Notes: a model not told the origin generated them from the letters alone. A DNA stretch of 64,000 nucleotides from Streptococcus sp. oral taxon 056 str. F0418 (GCF_000220065.1 NZ_AFQU01000001.1:1054001-1118000); one strand, 5' to 3'. Numbered from the stretch's first letter, positions 18,124-27,204 are shown. A program made the numbers and translations.

Positions 18124-18630
18124 TTAATCTAACTCTATCCAGTAGCGCTGACTTCTGTCGATTGTATTTTCATAAACACCGCCAGTGGAGAGAATCGTGC
18201 GGCGGCTGGCTTCGTTGTCTTCATCGCAGGTAATCAGCACTCGTTCTAATCCTTGCTTTCGAGCCTCTGCCAGCCCTAACTCTAGCTGCAACTTGCCCAA
18301 GCCCTTTCTGCGTTGACTGGGCCGAATAGAATAGCCAATATGTCCACCCTCCACAAATAATTTGTCATTTAAGGACAAGCGCAGAGCTAAAAAGCCCAGA
18401 GGCAAGCCGGTCTCATCAAAGGATAAAAATTTGATTGCGGGAACCCAGCCTGCTGGCAAATTGGCGGCATCCTCCTGCTGCTCTACAATCTTTAACCAAT
18501 CTTCATAATCCTTTGCTTGCTTCCAAGCGGAGCCCATGCCACCATGCATATAGGATTTTGCAGCATCGAACTCCGCAATCATCTCCAAAATCGCGTCTTT
18601 ATCTTCCAAAGTTGGTCGTCGTAATTTCAT
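18124..18630 (-). CDS. GNAT family N-acetyltransferase (second tandem copy)
   Basis: 168 residues, nearly identical to the following gene and clearly related to the preceding one. The start MKLRRPTLEDKDAILEMIAE, the acetyl-CoA loop GYSIRPSQRRKGLGKLQLEL and the end SQRYWIELD are all in family positions. The stop codon lies within the ribosome-site region of the next copy, so the three are read together. Substrate unknown. Confidence 0.9.
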   Translation of the reverse strand: MKLRRPTLEDKDAILEMIAEFDAAKSYMHGGMGSAWKQAKDYEDWLKIVEQQEDAANLPAGWVPAIKFLSFDETGLPLGFLALRLSLNDKLFVEGGHIGYSIRPSQRRKGLGKLQLELGLAEARKQGLERVLITCDEDNEASRRTILSTGGVYENTIDRSQRYWIELD

Positions 18631-18639
18631 AGACTCTCC

Positions 18640-19143
18640 TCAATCTATATCAATCCAATAGCGCTCTTTTCCGCATCGAATATCCTCTAAAGCCCCACCA
18701 TTAGCCAGAATCACTCCTCGACTGGCAGCATTATCACAATCACAAGTCACTAAAGCACGTTTGATATTTTTACTTTTAGCTACTTGCAAGCCTTGTCGCA
18801 GCTGCTCTTTTGCCAATCCTTTCCCACGCGCAGCGGGACGGATACTATAACCGATATGCCCGCCTTCTTGGAGCAAATGGTCATTGAGCCGCAAGCGCAG
18901 ATTGAGAAAACCCACAGCCTGACCGTCTGTAGCAAAAGCGACCAGTTGGATATAAGGCACAAAACCTTGTGGCAAGCCGATACCTGCCTCAGCTAATTGA
19001 ATGGTCTCCAGCCAGTCCTCATAGATAAAATCTTCTCCACCAAAAAAGCCATCGTGTCGACCCCCAGACGCTTTAAAGTCAGCTAACATTTCTAAAATGG
19101 CTGTCTTATCTGCCAATTTAGGCTTTCGTAATTCTAAATCCAC
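18640..19143 (-). CDS. GNAT family N-acetyltransferase (first, divergent tandem copy)
   Basis: 167 residues, about half identical to the two following copies. Shared blocks are LADKTAILEML, EGGHIGYSIRPAARGKGLAK (acetyl-CoA loop), ALVTCDCDNAASRGVIL and GKERYWIDID. Streptococci usually have a single acetyltransferase at this place, so this may be the ancestral one or the first product of an older duplication. Function unknown; likely modifies a small amine or protein N-terminus. Confidence 0.88.
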   Translation of the reverse strand: MDLELRKPKLADKTAILEMLADFKASGGRHDGFFGGEDFIYEDWLETIQLAEAGIGLPQGFVPYIQLVAFATDGQAVGFLNLRLRLNDHLLQEGGHIGYSIRPAARGKGLAKEQLRQGLQVAKSKNIKRALVTCDCDNAASRGVILANGGALEDIRCGKERYWIDID

Positions 19144-19158
19144 TTTTCTATTTATCCC

Positions 19159-19302
19159 CTATTTTTTCTTGTTTAACTTAGTAAGGAACTGTTCCCGTAG
19201 ACTGGCTACTCGATCCTTCTTATTACTAGCTCCTGTTGAATGTTTTTCATGAAAGCGCCGCACCTGAGCTTTTCCTTTATCATCTAATTGATACTTTCCC
19301 AC
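19159..19302 (-). CDS. Conserved small basic protein of the nrd operon
   Basis: 47 residues beginning with the GTG at 19302 (MGKYQLDDKGKAQVRRF), which is eight bases behind GGAG; an in-frame ATG two codons earlier is only two bases from that site. The protein is highly charged and rich in lysine and arginine (KDRVASLREQFLTKLNKKK), with no membrane span. From memory, streptococci carry a small gene of this type between nrdD and the acetyltransferase. Its function is not known; a role in reductase regulation or assembly is speculation. Confidence 0.75.
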   Translation of the reverse strand: MGKYQLDDKGKAQVRRFHEKHSTGASNKKDRVASLREQFLTKLNKKK

Positions 19303-19329
19303 GTTCATATCTCCTTATTACGTTTTGAT

Positions 19330-19368
19330 AAAAAAGAGCGATACATCGCATGATGTTCTGTATCACTC
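19330..19368 (-). terminator. Terminator after nrdD
   Basis: On the minus strand GAGTGATACA and TGTATCGCTC form a ten-base stem (one G-U pair), followed by TTTTTT. It lies between nrdD and the small gene, so the distal nrd genes may be read at reduced level. Confidence 0.8.
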
Positions 19369-19390
19369 CCGCTTATTTAGATCATTAACA

Positions 19391-21595
19391 TCAGATCTCA
19401 TTTCCTGAAAATTTAATAGTTGATCCATTCATATGTTTAACTCGAGCGGATATCTCCTTATGCCGGCCATTGACCATCGGGCGTGCCTGTGGATTTCCCA
19501 AATAACCACAAGTCCGCTTGACAACGTCTACAGTCTTAGGATCACTATTCCCGCAGTTTGGACAGGTAAAACCACGCTCTGTCGGCGTAAAATCCCCTTC
19601 AAAGTCACACTTATAGCAGTGATCGATTGGTGTATTGGTTCCCAGATAGCCGACACGATCGTAAGCATAATCCCAGACAGCTTCCAAAGCCTTTGGATTT
19701 TGCTGCAACACTGGGTATTCACAATAGTGGATAAAGCCCCCGGCAGCCCCAACTTCAGGATAAACTTTCTCAAAATCTAACTTTTCAAAAGGTGTTGGAT
19801 TCTTACGCACATCGTAGTGGAAGGAGTTAGTGTAGTACTCCTTGTCTGTAATATCTGGAACGATACCAAACTTCTCTGTATCCAAGCGACAGAAACGATC
19901 CGTCAAACTCTCTGAAGGAGTAGAGTAAACTGAGAAGTGATAGTCGTACTCATCTGACCACTCTTCAACCCGGCGCTTCATATCTTTTACAATAGCAACC
20001 GTAAATTCCTTGGCTTCTGGATTGCCTTCCCATTCCCCACCATAAAAGACCGTCGCCACCTCATAAAGGCCGATATAACCAAGAGAGACCGTTGCTCTGC
20101 GGTGAGTAAAAAGCTGGTCAACTTGATCATATTTTCCTAGGCGTTTGCCAAAGGCACCATATTGATAAAGAATTGGTGCATTTGCTGGAGTTGCTTCCTT
20201 CGTCCTTTCCACTCGGTAGACCAAAGCATCCTTGGCAATGTTCATTCGCTCATCAAACAATGCCCAAAACTTTTCCTTGTCCCCTTCCGACTCTAGTGCA
20301 ATGCGAGGCAGATTGACAGTGACAACTCCCAAGTTCATCCGGCCAGAATTGACCTCTACGCCATTCTCATTCTTCCAACCTTGGAGGAAAGAACGGCATC
20401 CCATTGGAACCTTGAAGGATCCCGTTAAATCAATGATTTTATCATATGAGAGCACATCTGGATACATTCGCTTCGTCGCACATTCTAAAGCCAATTGTTT
20501 AATGTCATAATTAGGCGTTCCTGGCTCGAGATTAAGCCCACGCTTCAGTGTAAAAATCAGCTTAGGAAAAATCGCTGTACGATGCTCACTACCAAGCCCC
20601 TTGATACGAATATTCAGAATAGCCTTTTGGATTTCCCTCTCAAAACGATTGGTTCCCAATCCAAAGCCCAGTGAAGTAAAAGGAGTTTGACCATTAGAAG
20701 TAAAGAGGGTATTGATCTCATACTCCAATGACTGCATCGCATCATAGATATCTTTTTTAGTCTTTTCCCAGGCATAATCTGCTCGTTTATCCGCTAAAAC
20801 CCAATCCTTAGCATCTTTCAAATGCTTTTCATAATTAAGCTCTGCATAAGGCGCCAAAACTTCATCAATCCGATCAGCTGAACACCCCCCATATTGACTA
20901 GATGCAACATTAGCAATGATTTGTGAAATTTGGGCTGTTGCAGTCTGGATAGACTTAGGACTCTCTACTTCCGCATTTCCGATTTTAAATCCATTTTTCA
21001 ACATACCTTCAAAATCGATCAAACAGCAGTTGGTCATTGGCGTATAAGGACTATAGTCCAAGTCATGATAATGAATATCCCCTTTTTGATGGGCATTGGC
21101 TACGTGAGGAGGCAGCATTTTAAGCCCAATTGACTTGCCAACAATTCCCGCAGTCAAATCGCGTTGTGTGTTAAAAACATCGCTATCCTTATTAGCATTT
21201 TCGTTGACAACAGTCTGATCTTTATTAAGTAATTTATCGATCGTAAAATTAATATCTGTTGCCTGTGAACGGTCAAAATCACGTTGCGTTCGATAAGAGA
21301 TATAAGCTTTAGCAATGGCATATTCATTGGCATTCAACAACTCGTGTTCGACAATGTTCTGGATCTCATAGATCTTAATATCTTGTGCAAAACGATTTGC
21401 AATCTCTGCTACAACCTGTTCTGTAATCCCCTCAAGCTTCACTTCAAGCAAAGGAGACATAGGAGCTACCTCACAAGCTGCCTTAACTAAGGCCTTATAA
21501 ATCTTGTCCACGTCAAAATTTACACGGCGACCATCACGTTTTACCACATAAATATTTGGAATACAAGTCTGCGTTTCTTCTCTTAAAGCAATCAT
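19391..21595 (-). CDS. nrdD: Anaerobic ribonucleoside-triphosphate reductase
   Basis: 734 residues, normal size. An N-terminal ATP-cone (VVKRDGRRVNFDVDKIYKAL) is followed by the catalytic barrel. The C-terminus has two zinc-binding pairs, CYKC and CPNC, and the glycyl-radical site RTCGYLG with the glycine near residue 697. The enzyme reduces ribonucleotides to deoxyribonucleotides without oxygen and is activated by NrdG. The start at 21595 has GGAGG seven bases upstream. The promoter and paired repressor boxes are described at 21624-21710. Confidence 0.98.
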   Translation of the reverse strand: MIALREETQTCIPNIYVVKRDGRRVNFDVDKIYKALVKAACEVAPMSPLLEVKLEGITEQVVAEIANRFAQDIKIYEIQNIVEHELLNANEYAIAKAYISYRTQRDFDRSQATDINFTIDKLLNKDQTVVNENANKDSDVFNTQRDLTAGIVGKSIGLKMLPPHVANAHQKGDIHYHDLDYSPYTPMTNCCLIDFEGMLKNGFKIGNAEVESPKSIQTATAQISQIIANVASSQYGGCSADRIDEVLAPYAELNYEKHLKDAKDWVLADKRADYAWEKTKKDIYDAMQSLEYEINTLFTSNGQTPFTSLGFGLGTNRFEREIQKAILNIRIKGLGSEHRTAIFPKLIFTLKRGLNLEPGTPNYDIKQLALECATKRMYPDVLSYDKIIDLTGSFKVPMGCRSFLQGWKNENGVEVNSGRMNLGVVTVNLPRIALESEGDKEKFWALFDERMNIAKDALVYRVERTKEATPANAPILYQYGAFGKRLGKYDQVDQLFTHRRATVSLGYIGLYEVATVFYGGEWEGNPEAKEFTVAIVKDMKRRVEEWSDEYDYHFSVYSTPSESLTDRFCRLDTEKFGIVPDITDKEYYTNSFHYDVRKNPTPFEKLDFEKVYPEVGAAGGFIHYCEYPVLQQNPKALEAVWDYAYDRVGYLGTNTPIDHCYKCDFEGDFTPTERGFTCPNCGNSDPKTVDVVKRTCGYLGNPQARPMVNGRHKEISARVKHMNGSTIKFSGNEI

Positions 21596-21623
21596 AGCAT
21601 GTCCTCCGTTCGTTCAAGAATCA

Positions 21624-21651
21624 TTATATCACTAAAAAATAAAAAATCAAT
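21624..21651 (-). promoter_or_regulatory. nrdD promoter
   Basis: Minus strand: TTGATT (21646-21651), 16-base spacer, TATAAT (21624-21629) with a TG one base upstream (extended -10). The -35 is part of the proximal NrdR-like box. Confidence 0.78.
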
Positions 21652-21710
21652 ATGTTGTGTCAAAAAAATATTTTTTTGATTTATACACAACATATTGATT
21701 TTTTATTTTA
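21637..21710. promoter_or_regulatory. 25-bp inverted repeat containing a pair of NrdR-like boxes
   Basis: Bases 21637-21661 and 21686-21710 are perfect inverted copies, 24 bases apart. Their inner 16 bases (AATCAATATGTTGTGT and its complement) resemble the NrdR box ACACWATATATWGTGT, centred 40 bases apart, near four helical turns. One copy covers the nrdD -35, as expected for repression. The other arm includes the stop codon of the facing gene, so the repeat may also act as a terminator for that gene's strand, which runs away from nrdD. NrdR itself is not in this window. Confidence 0.65.
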
Positions 21711-23255
21711 GTTCATAAAGCTTGAAGTGGCTCGTTTTTACATCAATTTTTTTATAACTAGAAGACAATAATTTTTTAACATTTGGTAAAAGAGGTACTT
21801 TCTCATTCACTGCAATATAACGAGGCAGAGAAGCATCCAGTTGATTTTCAAGACGAATCTTATTTTCCGCTGTATCAACGTATAACTTTGGACTTAAAAT
21901 AGAGGAAGCTGACAGACGGCTTGTGGAAAGATAAAGACTGGCCGTATTATCCCAGGCATAAATTTTATCATCAGTCTTTGACTCATCACGAATATAGCCA
22001 CTAATCACTTCACGCTCTGCCGTTTCAGCTCCTGACAAAGCATAGCGCTGGGCAAACGGCATGACTACTAGAAAGGCTATAGCAAGCACTGGCAAAAAGA
22101 AATTCCCAGCAACATAATTTTTCCAAACCGATGGCGTTCTCTTGCTTCTGATATGACGCCCTTCTGTAAATCTTCCACTAAACCAAGTAGCAAAAAGAAT
22201 CATAGCAAAAGGGATTGCAGGTAGCAACTGAAAAGCTCCTTGTATTGGTGAAAAGATGCTCAACACAAGTATTACTAAAAGTCCTAAAGAACCTAAAAGA
22301 CGGAAAGGCCACTCGTCTTTCTCTGCAGAGGAAGACACCCCCATAATGAGTGCCGTTACGAACCCTAGCCCTAAGAATAAACCACCATAAAGCATCAGGT
22401 TTTCCAACACACCCGAATGGACACCTATGCTCTCAAACAGATAAGTTACCTGACTAATCGCTAAACCAAAAGTCCCATTCCATACAGTGTAGTATCCTAT
22501 CGGATAAAAGAGCAAGGAAAACCTAAAAGGCTAGCTAATAACTGATAAAATCCCCTAGTTGCCCGCTTACGAACAAAGTGGAAAATTGTCCAAACGAGAA
22601 AAACTAGGCCATAAAAAATGATACTCGTAAAAGGATCGATCAAAAAAGCCAATGCACCAATCGCACCAAATAAAATAAAACCATTATCGCTTATTTGACC
22701 ATTCATATAACGGGCTAAGAAGTTCAAGCTCCACATCGTAAACGGAAGCACAAAAATACTGGCGTATAAACCACCAAATCCTACCGTTAAGACGAAAAGA
22801 TAAAATAGAGAAAGCAGTTGCTGAGCTAACTCTTTTTTTCTGGTTAATTGATACACAAATTGAAATAGATAATTCCCTGCTACAAACAAGGCTAAAAACT
22901 GTACAAAAGCAAATAAAAGGCTTCCCAATACACTACTGCCTAGCCAGTTTAACAAATAGTACAGCACTCCACCTGTACCGTAAATATCTCCATAAGCTAG
23001 CTTTCCTTGAGTCATCGCCCAGCCAGCATACAGATTCTGGGTCTGTAAGTTATTAGCAAGCGAAGAAAAAAGTGGATTAGCCACGCTACAAAGACTGATC
23101 AGCGCACTCCAGAAAAATAAATTACCAGAAGGAGCATTCGCGACCTTTAAACGAGGAAGTTCTTTCGTTTCTCTATCTTCTTTTTCCTCGGTATTTTCCG
23201 TCAACTGCACTTCCAGATAATCCTTTTCTTCATGCGTTTCAAATTCATCAAACAT
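21703..23255 (-). pseudogene. Polytopic membrane protein of the competence-linked locus, split by a frameshift
   Basis: The first 250 residues (from MFDEFETHEEKDYLEVQL) and the last 265 lie in two frames that meet at 22497-22521. One extra T in the coding-strand run TTTT (A run 22518-22521) would restore GFSLLFYPIGYY and a protein of about 515 residues with about ten to twelve spans and an acidic N-terminal tail. A C-terminal outer domain holds YAWDNTASLYLSTSRLSASS, as in glycosyltransferase-C-like membrane proteins. In pneumococcus the gene at this position, beside ccs4, is induced in competence. Function unknown. It may be intact if the base was missed in sequencing. Confidence 0.75.
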
Positions 23256-23283
23256 AATACTTCTCCTTGATATAGTCCTTACT

Positions 23284-23312
23284 AGTATATCAAAAAGTCT
23301 ACTTTCTGTCAG
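23284..23312 (-). promoter_or_regulatory. Sigma-A promoter of the polytopic membrane protein gene
   Basis: Minus strand CTGACA (23307-23312), 17 bases, TATACT (23284-23289) with TG one base before it. A housekeeping promoter in addition to read-through from the SigX box at 23491. Confidence 0.7.
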
Positions 23313-23327
23313 TTTTTCCTGGCACTC

Positions 23328-23468
23328 TTAATTTTCCTTTGCTTTAGAGACAAACTTTACAAATTTCTCTCGCTCAGATATTTGTAATTTTGCAATGAGC
23401 TCCAACTCTCTAAAACTTCTATAAACCCGAGATTTGTTTTTCCCCTGATAAACACCGTCTAATTTCAT
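23328..23468 (-). CDS. Small competence-box-controlled protein
   Basis: 46 residues starting MKLDGVYQGKNKSRVYRSF, followed by RELELIAKLQISEREKFV and ending KAKEN. Charged, no membrane span, probably helical in its second half. AAGGA lies eight bases before the start. A perfect SigX box (TACGAATA) ends 22 bases upstream, so it should be a late competence gene. In pneumococcus the competence-induced ccs4 maps to this spot between cls and nrdD; whether this small protein or the following membrane protein is the Ccs4 counterpart I cannot tell. Not seen by simple ORF-length filters. Confidence 0.72.
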   Translation of the reverse strand: MKLDGVYQGKNKSRVYRSFRELELIAKLQISEREKFVKFVSKAKEN

Positions 23469-23490
23469 CAAAAATTCCTTTTTACTTTTT

Positions 23491-23498
23491 TATTCGTA
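23491..23498 (-). promoter_or_regulatory. SigX (ComX) competence box
   Basis: On the minus strand TTTTTACGAATA matches the cin/com box TACGAATA exactly, with the usual T-rich lead. It points at the 46-residue gene and the membrane protein behind it. Confidence 0.85.
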
Positions 23499-23555
23499 AA
23501 AATAAAAAGCAAGATAGCTGATTCAACTAAATAAGTCGAGTCAGCACCTTACTCT

Positions 23556-25082
23556 TTATAACATCGGTGCAAAAAGTTGAACAATCTCTTTTAACAAGCT
23601 TTGGTACCAAGTACTCTTGAAAACACCATCATACACCTCTTTTGAAACCTTAAAAATCTCTTCAAAATCAGCTTTTATATCTGATAAAATAGGTGTTTTG
23701 TACAACAGCACCGCATTTTCATAATGATGAACTAAGCTACGATAGTCAAAATTAATCGTCCCCACAACAGCCAACTCATCATCAGCTATAACATTCTTAC
23801 TATGTATAAAACCCGGTGTGTATTCATAAATTCGTACACCAGCCGCCAGTAATTCTCTATAAGAACCACGAGTAATGGGTTGAATTAACTTTTTGTCAGT
23901 CACATAAGGCGTGACAATGCGAACATCAACTCCACGCATAGCGGCATTTTTTATATCTTCAGTCAAATCATAATCAATAATCAGATAAGGAGTTGTAATG
24001 TAGACATAATCCGTCGCCTGGCTAATTATATTTTGATAAACATTTTTGCCGACTTGAGACTTATACATCGGCTTAGGGCCACTTCCATATGGAATATAGA
24101 GTCCTGCTCCCTCAACTGCTTGATTCTCTAAATGATACTTATCAAAATCCGTAATTTCCCCACGATTAATATACCAGTTCAGCAAAAAAAGTCTAGTCAA
24201 TGCCTTTACAGCCCGACCATCCAAACGAATACCACCATCTTTCCAATGACCAAAACGCTCTACATGGTTGATGTATTCATCTGCTAAATTAATCCCACCT
24301 GTATAGCCTACTTGACCATCTACAACCAGTATCTTTCGATGATCTCGATTGTTATAAGCCACTGTCATACGGGGAATTACTTTGTTAAATTTATAAGCAT
24401 AGATGCCGTAAGATCGCAAAATCTGTGTGTAGTCTCCAGGTAAAGTCGCCATACAGCCAATATCATCATAGAGCACCTTGACCTCTACACCTTGAGCTGC
24501 CTTTTCTTTGAGAATCTCTAGAATACTCCCCCACATTTTTCCTTCTTCGATAATGTAGTATTCTAAGAAAATAAATTTCTTTGCCTCTCTTAAATCCTCT
24601 AACATCGCAAGGTACATATCCTCACCTGAAGAAAAATAACGAGAAGCCGTACCATCATAAACATCAGCATTATGATCCATACTTAGCAAAGATTTAATAA
24701 TTCCAAAAGCTGATTTATTTGTCTTTTTCAAGGCAAGCCTTAACTCATAGCTGTTATCCTCACGAAATTTCATCGAATCCATATTTCTCAGTTGTTTCAA
24801 TTCTTTCCGAGAAAGTCGTCGTTCTCCAAACATGAGGTAGATTAAAGCTCCCACAACGGGAATAAATGTGATTAACAGCCAGGTCACCTTGCTTTCAGGA
24901 GTCATCGAACGATTCACGATTGAAAAAATCGTTCCAATCGTCAGTAAAGTTACCACAAGAATCCACAAATCCTGATTGATGTCACCTAGATAAAAGAAAA
25001 GCCAAAAAACGAATAAAAGCTCTAGTAACATAACAATCATACTAAAACCATATTTCGACATTAATAAGCGAAATTTTCTCAC
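23556..25082 (-). CDS. cls: Cardiolipin synthase
   Basis: 508 residues: two N-terminal membrane spans, a charged linker, then two phospholipase-D domains. The HKD motifs are HRKILVVDGQVGYTGG (about residue 245) and HSKNVIADDELAVVGT (about 425). It joins two phosphatidylglycerol molecules to make cardiolipin and glycerol in the membrane. Order folC-lipoprotein-cls-membrane protein-nrdD is that of pneumococcus. The start lies at 25082 with only a moderate ribosome site. Confidence 0.95.
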   Translation of the reverse strand: MRKFRLLMSKYGFSMIVMLLELLFVFWLFFYLGDINQDLWILVVTLLTIGTIFSIVNRSMTPESKVTWLLITFIPVVGALIYLMFGERRLSRKELKQLRNMDSMKFREDNSYELRLALKKTNKSAFGIIKSLLSMDHNADVYDGTASRYFSSGEDMYLAMLEDLREAKKFIFLEYYIIEEGKMWGSILEILKEKAAQGVEVKVLYDDIGCMATLPGDYTQILRSYGIYAYKFNKVIPRMTVAYNNRDHRKILVVDGQVGYTGGINLADEYINHVERFGHWKDGGIRLDGRAVKALTRLFLLNWYINRGEITDFDKYHLENQAVEGAGLYIPYGSGPKPMYKSQVGKNVYQNIISQATDYVYITTPYLIIDYDLTEDIKNAAMRGVDVRIVTPYVTDKKLIQPITRGSYRELLAAGVRIYEYTPGFIHSKNVIADDELAVVGTINFDYRSLVHHYENAVLLYKTPILSDIKADFEEIFKVSKEVYDGVFKSTWYQSLLKEIVQLFAPML

Positions 25083-25141
25083 ACACCTACTCCTTATTTT
25101 CTTAATACCTAGTATAGCGAGGCTACTTTAATAAATCAAGC

Positions 25142-25175
25142 AAAAAAGAACAAGGCTAGTTAAACCAACCTTGTT
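25142..25175 (-). terminator. Terminator after the lipoprotein gene
   Basis: Minus strand AACAAGG ... CCTTGTT (seven pairs, 13-base loop) followed by CTTTTTTG. Confidence 0.82.
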
Positions 25176-25182
25176 ATAGTTT

Positions 25183-25653
25183 TCATTGCTTCGTAAAGAC
25201 AATCGTATCATCTTGATCCACTTCTTGATCAATATCCTCTACAGTCAACTGATTGCCATTCACATAGTATCGATGTACATCATCACCAATTGTCATTTTT
25301 TGGTTCGTCGTATCAATCTCTACTTGCTCGATTTCTTGATCACCATCTCGCTCTACTTTCGTCAAAGTCCCTTTGCCAGATACAAGCTTCAAGGTTAATT
25401 GGTCTCCTTCATGAATAGCAGTATAAGTACCGTCTAATTCTGTACTAACTACAGTAGTTTGAGATGAGGATGACGTAGAATTTGCTGAGCTACTCACACT
25501 TGAAGAAGTAGAACTAGCAGATGATACTTGAGAGCTAGTTGAGCTCGTTGTTTGAGAAGATTGCGTTTGGTTGCTCCCATTTCCACAAGCCACCAGAACT
25601 AAAATCGTCATAATTACAAAATTCGAGAGCATTATTTTCTTTGAAAGTTTCAT
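25183..25653 (-). CDS. Ser/Thr-rich lipoprotein of unknown function
   Basis: 156 residues from the ATG at 25653, chosen for AAAGGAGG upstream. The signal peptide ends in the lipobox LVAC (VLVACGNG), so it is anchored outside the membrane. A low-complexity linker of serine, threonine and glutamine (about residues 25-65) leads to a C-terminal domain of about 80 residues (ELDGTYTAIHEGDQLTLKLV). Homologues lie between folC and cls in pneumococcus. No function known. Confidence 0.85.
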   Translation of the reverse strand: MKLSKKIMLSNFVIMTILVLVACGNGSNQTQSSQTTSSTSSQVSSASSTSSSVSSSANSTSSSSQTTVVSTELDGTYTAIHEGDQLTLKLVSGKGTLTKVERDGDQEIEQVEIDTTNQKMTIGDDVHRYYVNGNQLTVEDIDQEVDQDDTIVFTKQ

Positions 25654-25758
25654 ATTCTTTCCTCCTTTACGCATCCGTGAGCAAATCAAAAGAAACTCCC
25701 TTACGTTTCTAATTTAGCTCTACTTTTAGTATAGCAGATAGATTTTCTAAACGTCAAT

Positions 25759-26991
25759 CTATCTGCTCTTCAGAAACTGTCGCACCTCTGCAACAAAATA
25801 AAGCGAGCCAGTTATAAATAATAATTGCTGCTCATCTTTTTTTAACAGATGTTCATCTATAAATGTTTGATAATCGCTAATATAGGCTACCTCTTCTGCC
25901 TCTTTCTCGCTTACTGACTCTCCATACGAAAAACTAGTTAAGAATAAGTCTGCTTGAGGCAACTCTCTTTGCAGATAAGATATCATAGCAGAATAATCTT
26001 TTCGCTTTAAAGCTCCAAACAAAATAACAATTTTTCTATCTTCTTGTAGTTTGACAAATTCCACCAGACGCTCAACCGCTGGCAAATTGTGTGCTCCGTC
26101 AAGATACACCCCGTCACAAATTCGTTCCAAACGACCTGCCCATCTAGTTTGAGCTAGCGCCTCTCTTACAAGATAAAGATCAACTAACCAAGATTGCTGC
26201 TCCATAAACAAGAAAAAAACTTCCAAGGCTATCCCAGCATTCTCTTCTTGAAAAGTTCCAACTAAACCAAGCTCTATATCTGATAAATGAATACGCCCAG
26301 ACTGGAAAGTTTTATTGTTAAAAGAAAACTCTTTTCCATATTCATGTAAATCAATCCCTAAACTCTCGGCATGTTCTCGGCAAATCAACAGCGCAGCATT
26401 TGGCAGAGGACCGACAACTGCTGTTCTTCCTGACTTAAAGATACCTGCTTTTTGCTCTGCAATTTCCTCAATCGTATCCCCTAAGGTTTCCTGATGATCC
26501 AAACCAAGCGAAGTAATCACTGAAACTGTTCCTTTTATCACATTGGTCGTATCTAACAAACCACCAATTCCTACCTCAATCAACGCAACATCAACCTCTT
26601 GCTCGGAAAAATAGATGAACGCCATCAATGTGAGAATTTCAAAATAGGACAAAAAACCATGTTCTTCAAGTAGGTTTTTCTCCATTTCTCGTACCTGCTC
26701 ACCTATCCGAGTAAAATCCGCTTGAGGTATGGGAATCCCATTCAAACAAATTCTATCATGAACAGTTTCCATATGAGGCGATATGAAACTCCCTACTTTT
26801 TTCCCATGTCGCTCAAACAAATTTCTCAAAAAAGCAATCGTTGAGCCCTTGCCATTCGTCCCAGTCACATGGATTGTCGGATAAGATCTCTCTGGATGAT
26901 CCAAAATATCAATAGCTTGCTCCATTCGTCCCAAACCTGAACGAAAGTTCAAACCAATGCGGCTATTCAGCCAACTCTCTATTTTTTGCAC
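25759..26991 (-). CDS. folC: Folylpolyglutamate / dihydrofolate synthase
   Basis: 410 residues with the Mur-ligase fold. The P-loop is HVTGTNGKGSTIAFL, preceded by SRIGLNFRSGLGRMEQAI; LIEVGIGGLLDTTN and DGAHNLPAVERL are further family blocks. It adds glutamate to folates. The GTG at 26991 (QKIESWLNSRIG follows) is preferred because AGGAG is five bases away; a longer frame to 27030 would start inside a terminator-like hairpin. Confidence 0.95.
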   Translation of the reverse strand: MQKIESWLNSRIGLNFRSGLGRMEQAIDILDHPERSYPTIHVTGTNGKGSTIAFLRNLFERHGKKVGSFISPHMETVHDRICLNGIPIPQADFTRIGEQVREMEKNLLEEHGFLSYFEILTLMAFIYFSEQEVDVALIEVGIGGLLDTTNVIKGTVSVITSLGLDHQETLGDTIEEIAEQKAGIFKSGRTAVVGPLPNAALLICREHAESLGIDLHEYGKEFSFNNKTFQSGRIHLSDIELGLVGTFQEENAGIALEVFFLFMEQQSWLVDLYLVREALAQTRWAGRLERICDGVYLDGAHNLPAVERLVEFVKLQEDRKIVILFGALKRKDYSAMISYLQRELPQADLFLTSFSYGESVSEKEAEEVAYISDYQTFIDEHLLKKDEQQLLFITGSLYFVAEVRQFLKSR

Positions 26992-27002
26992 ACTTACTCC
27001 TA

Positions 27003-27041
27003 GCAAAAAGAGAGCGGAGTGAATAATCAATCTGCTCTCTT
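27003..27041 (-). terminator. Terminator or attenuator just before folC
   Basis: Minus strand AAGAGAGC (27034-27041) and GCTCTCTT (27008-27015) form an eight-base stem with an 18-base loop, followed by TTTTTGC. It ends a few bases before the folC ribosome site, so it may either end the DUF1292 operon transcript or attenuate folC. Confidence 0.65.
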
Positions 27042-27204
27042 CTTAATTTTAATAATATAGTTTACGTTTGAGACTCCGAGTTAACAATAAACTATCTGTT
27101 TAACAATTTTTACTAATCCCTGCTCTTTGATAAAAGCAGAAATGATTCACCCTTGAGTATTCATTCTTCTTCAAAATAAGAAGTTAATAACCCAAAGGAT
27201 AGAT

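Noticed and set aside
27042-27204. Possible tetrahydrofolate riboswitch before folC
   Set aside because: A short piece resembles the start of the riboswitch by chance, but the paired arms and conserved internal loops are missing.
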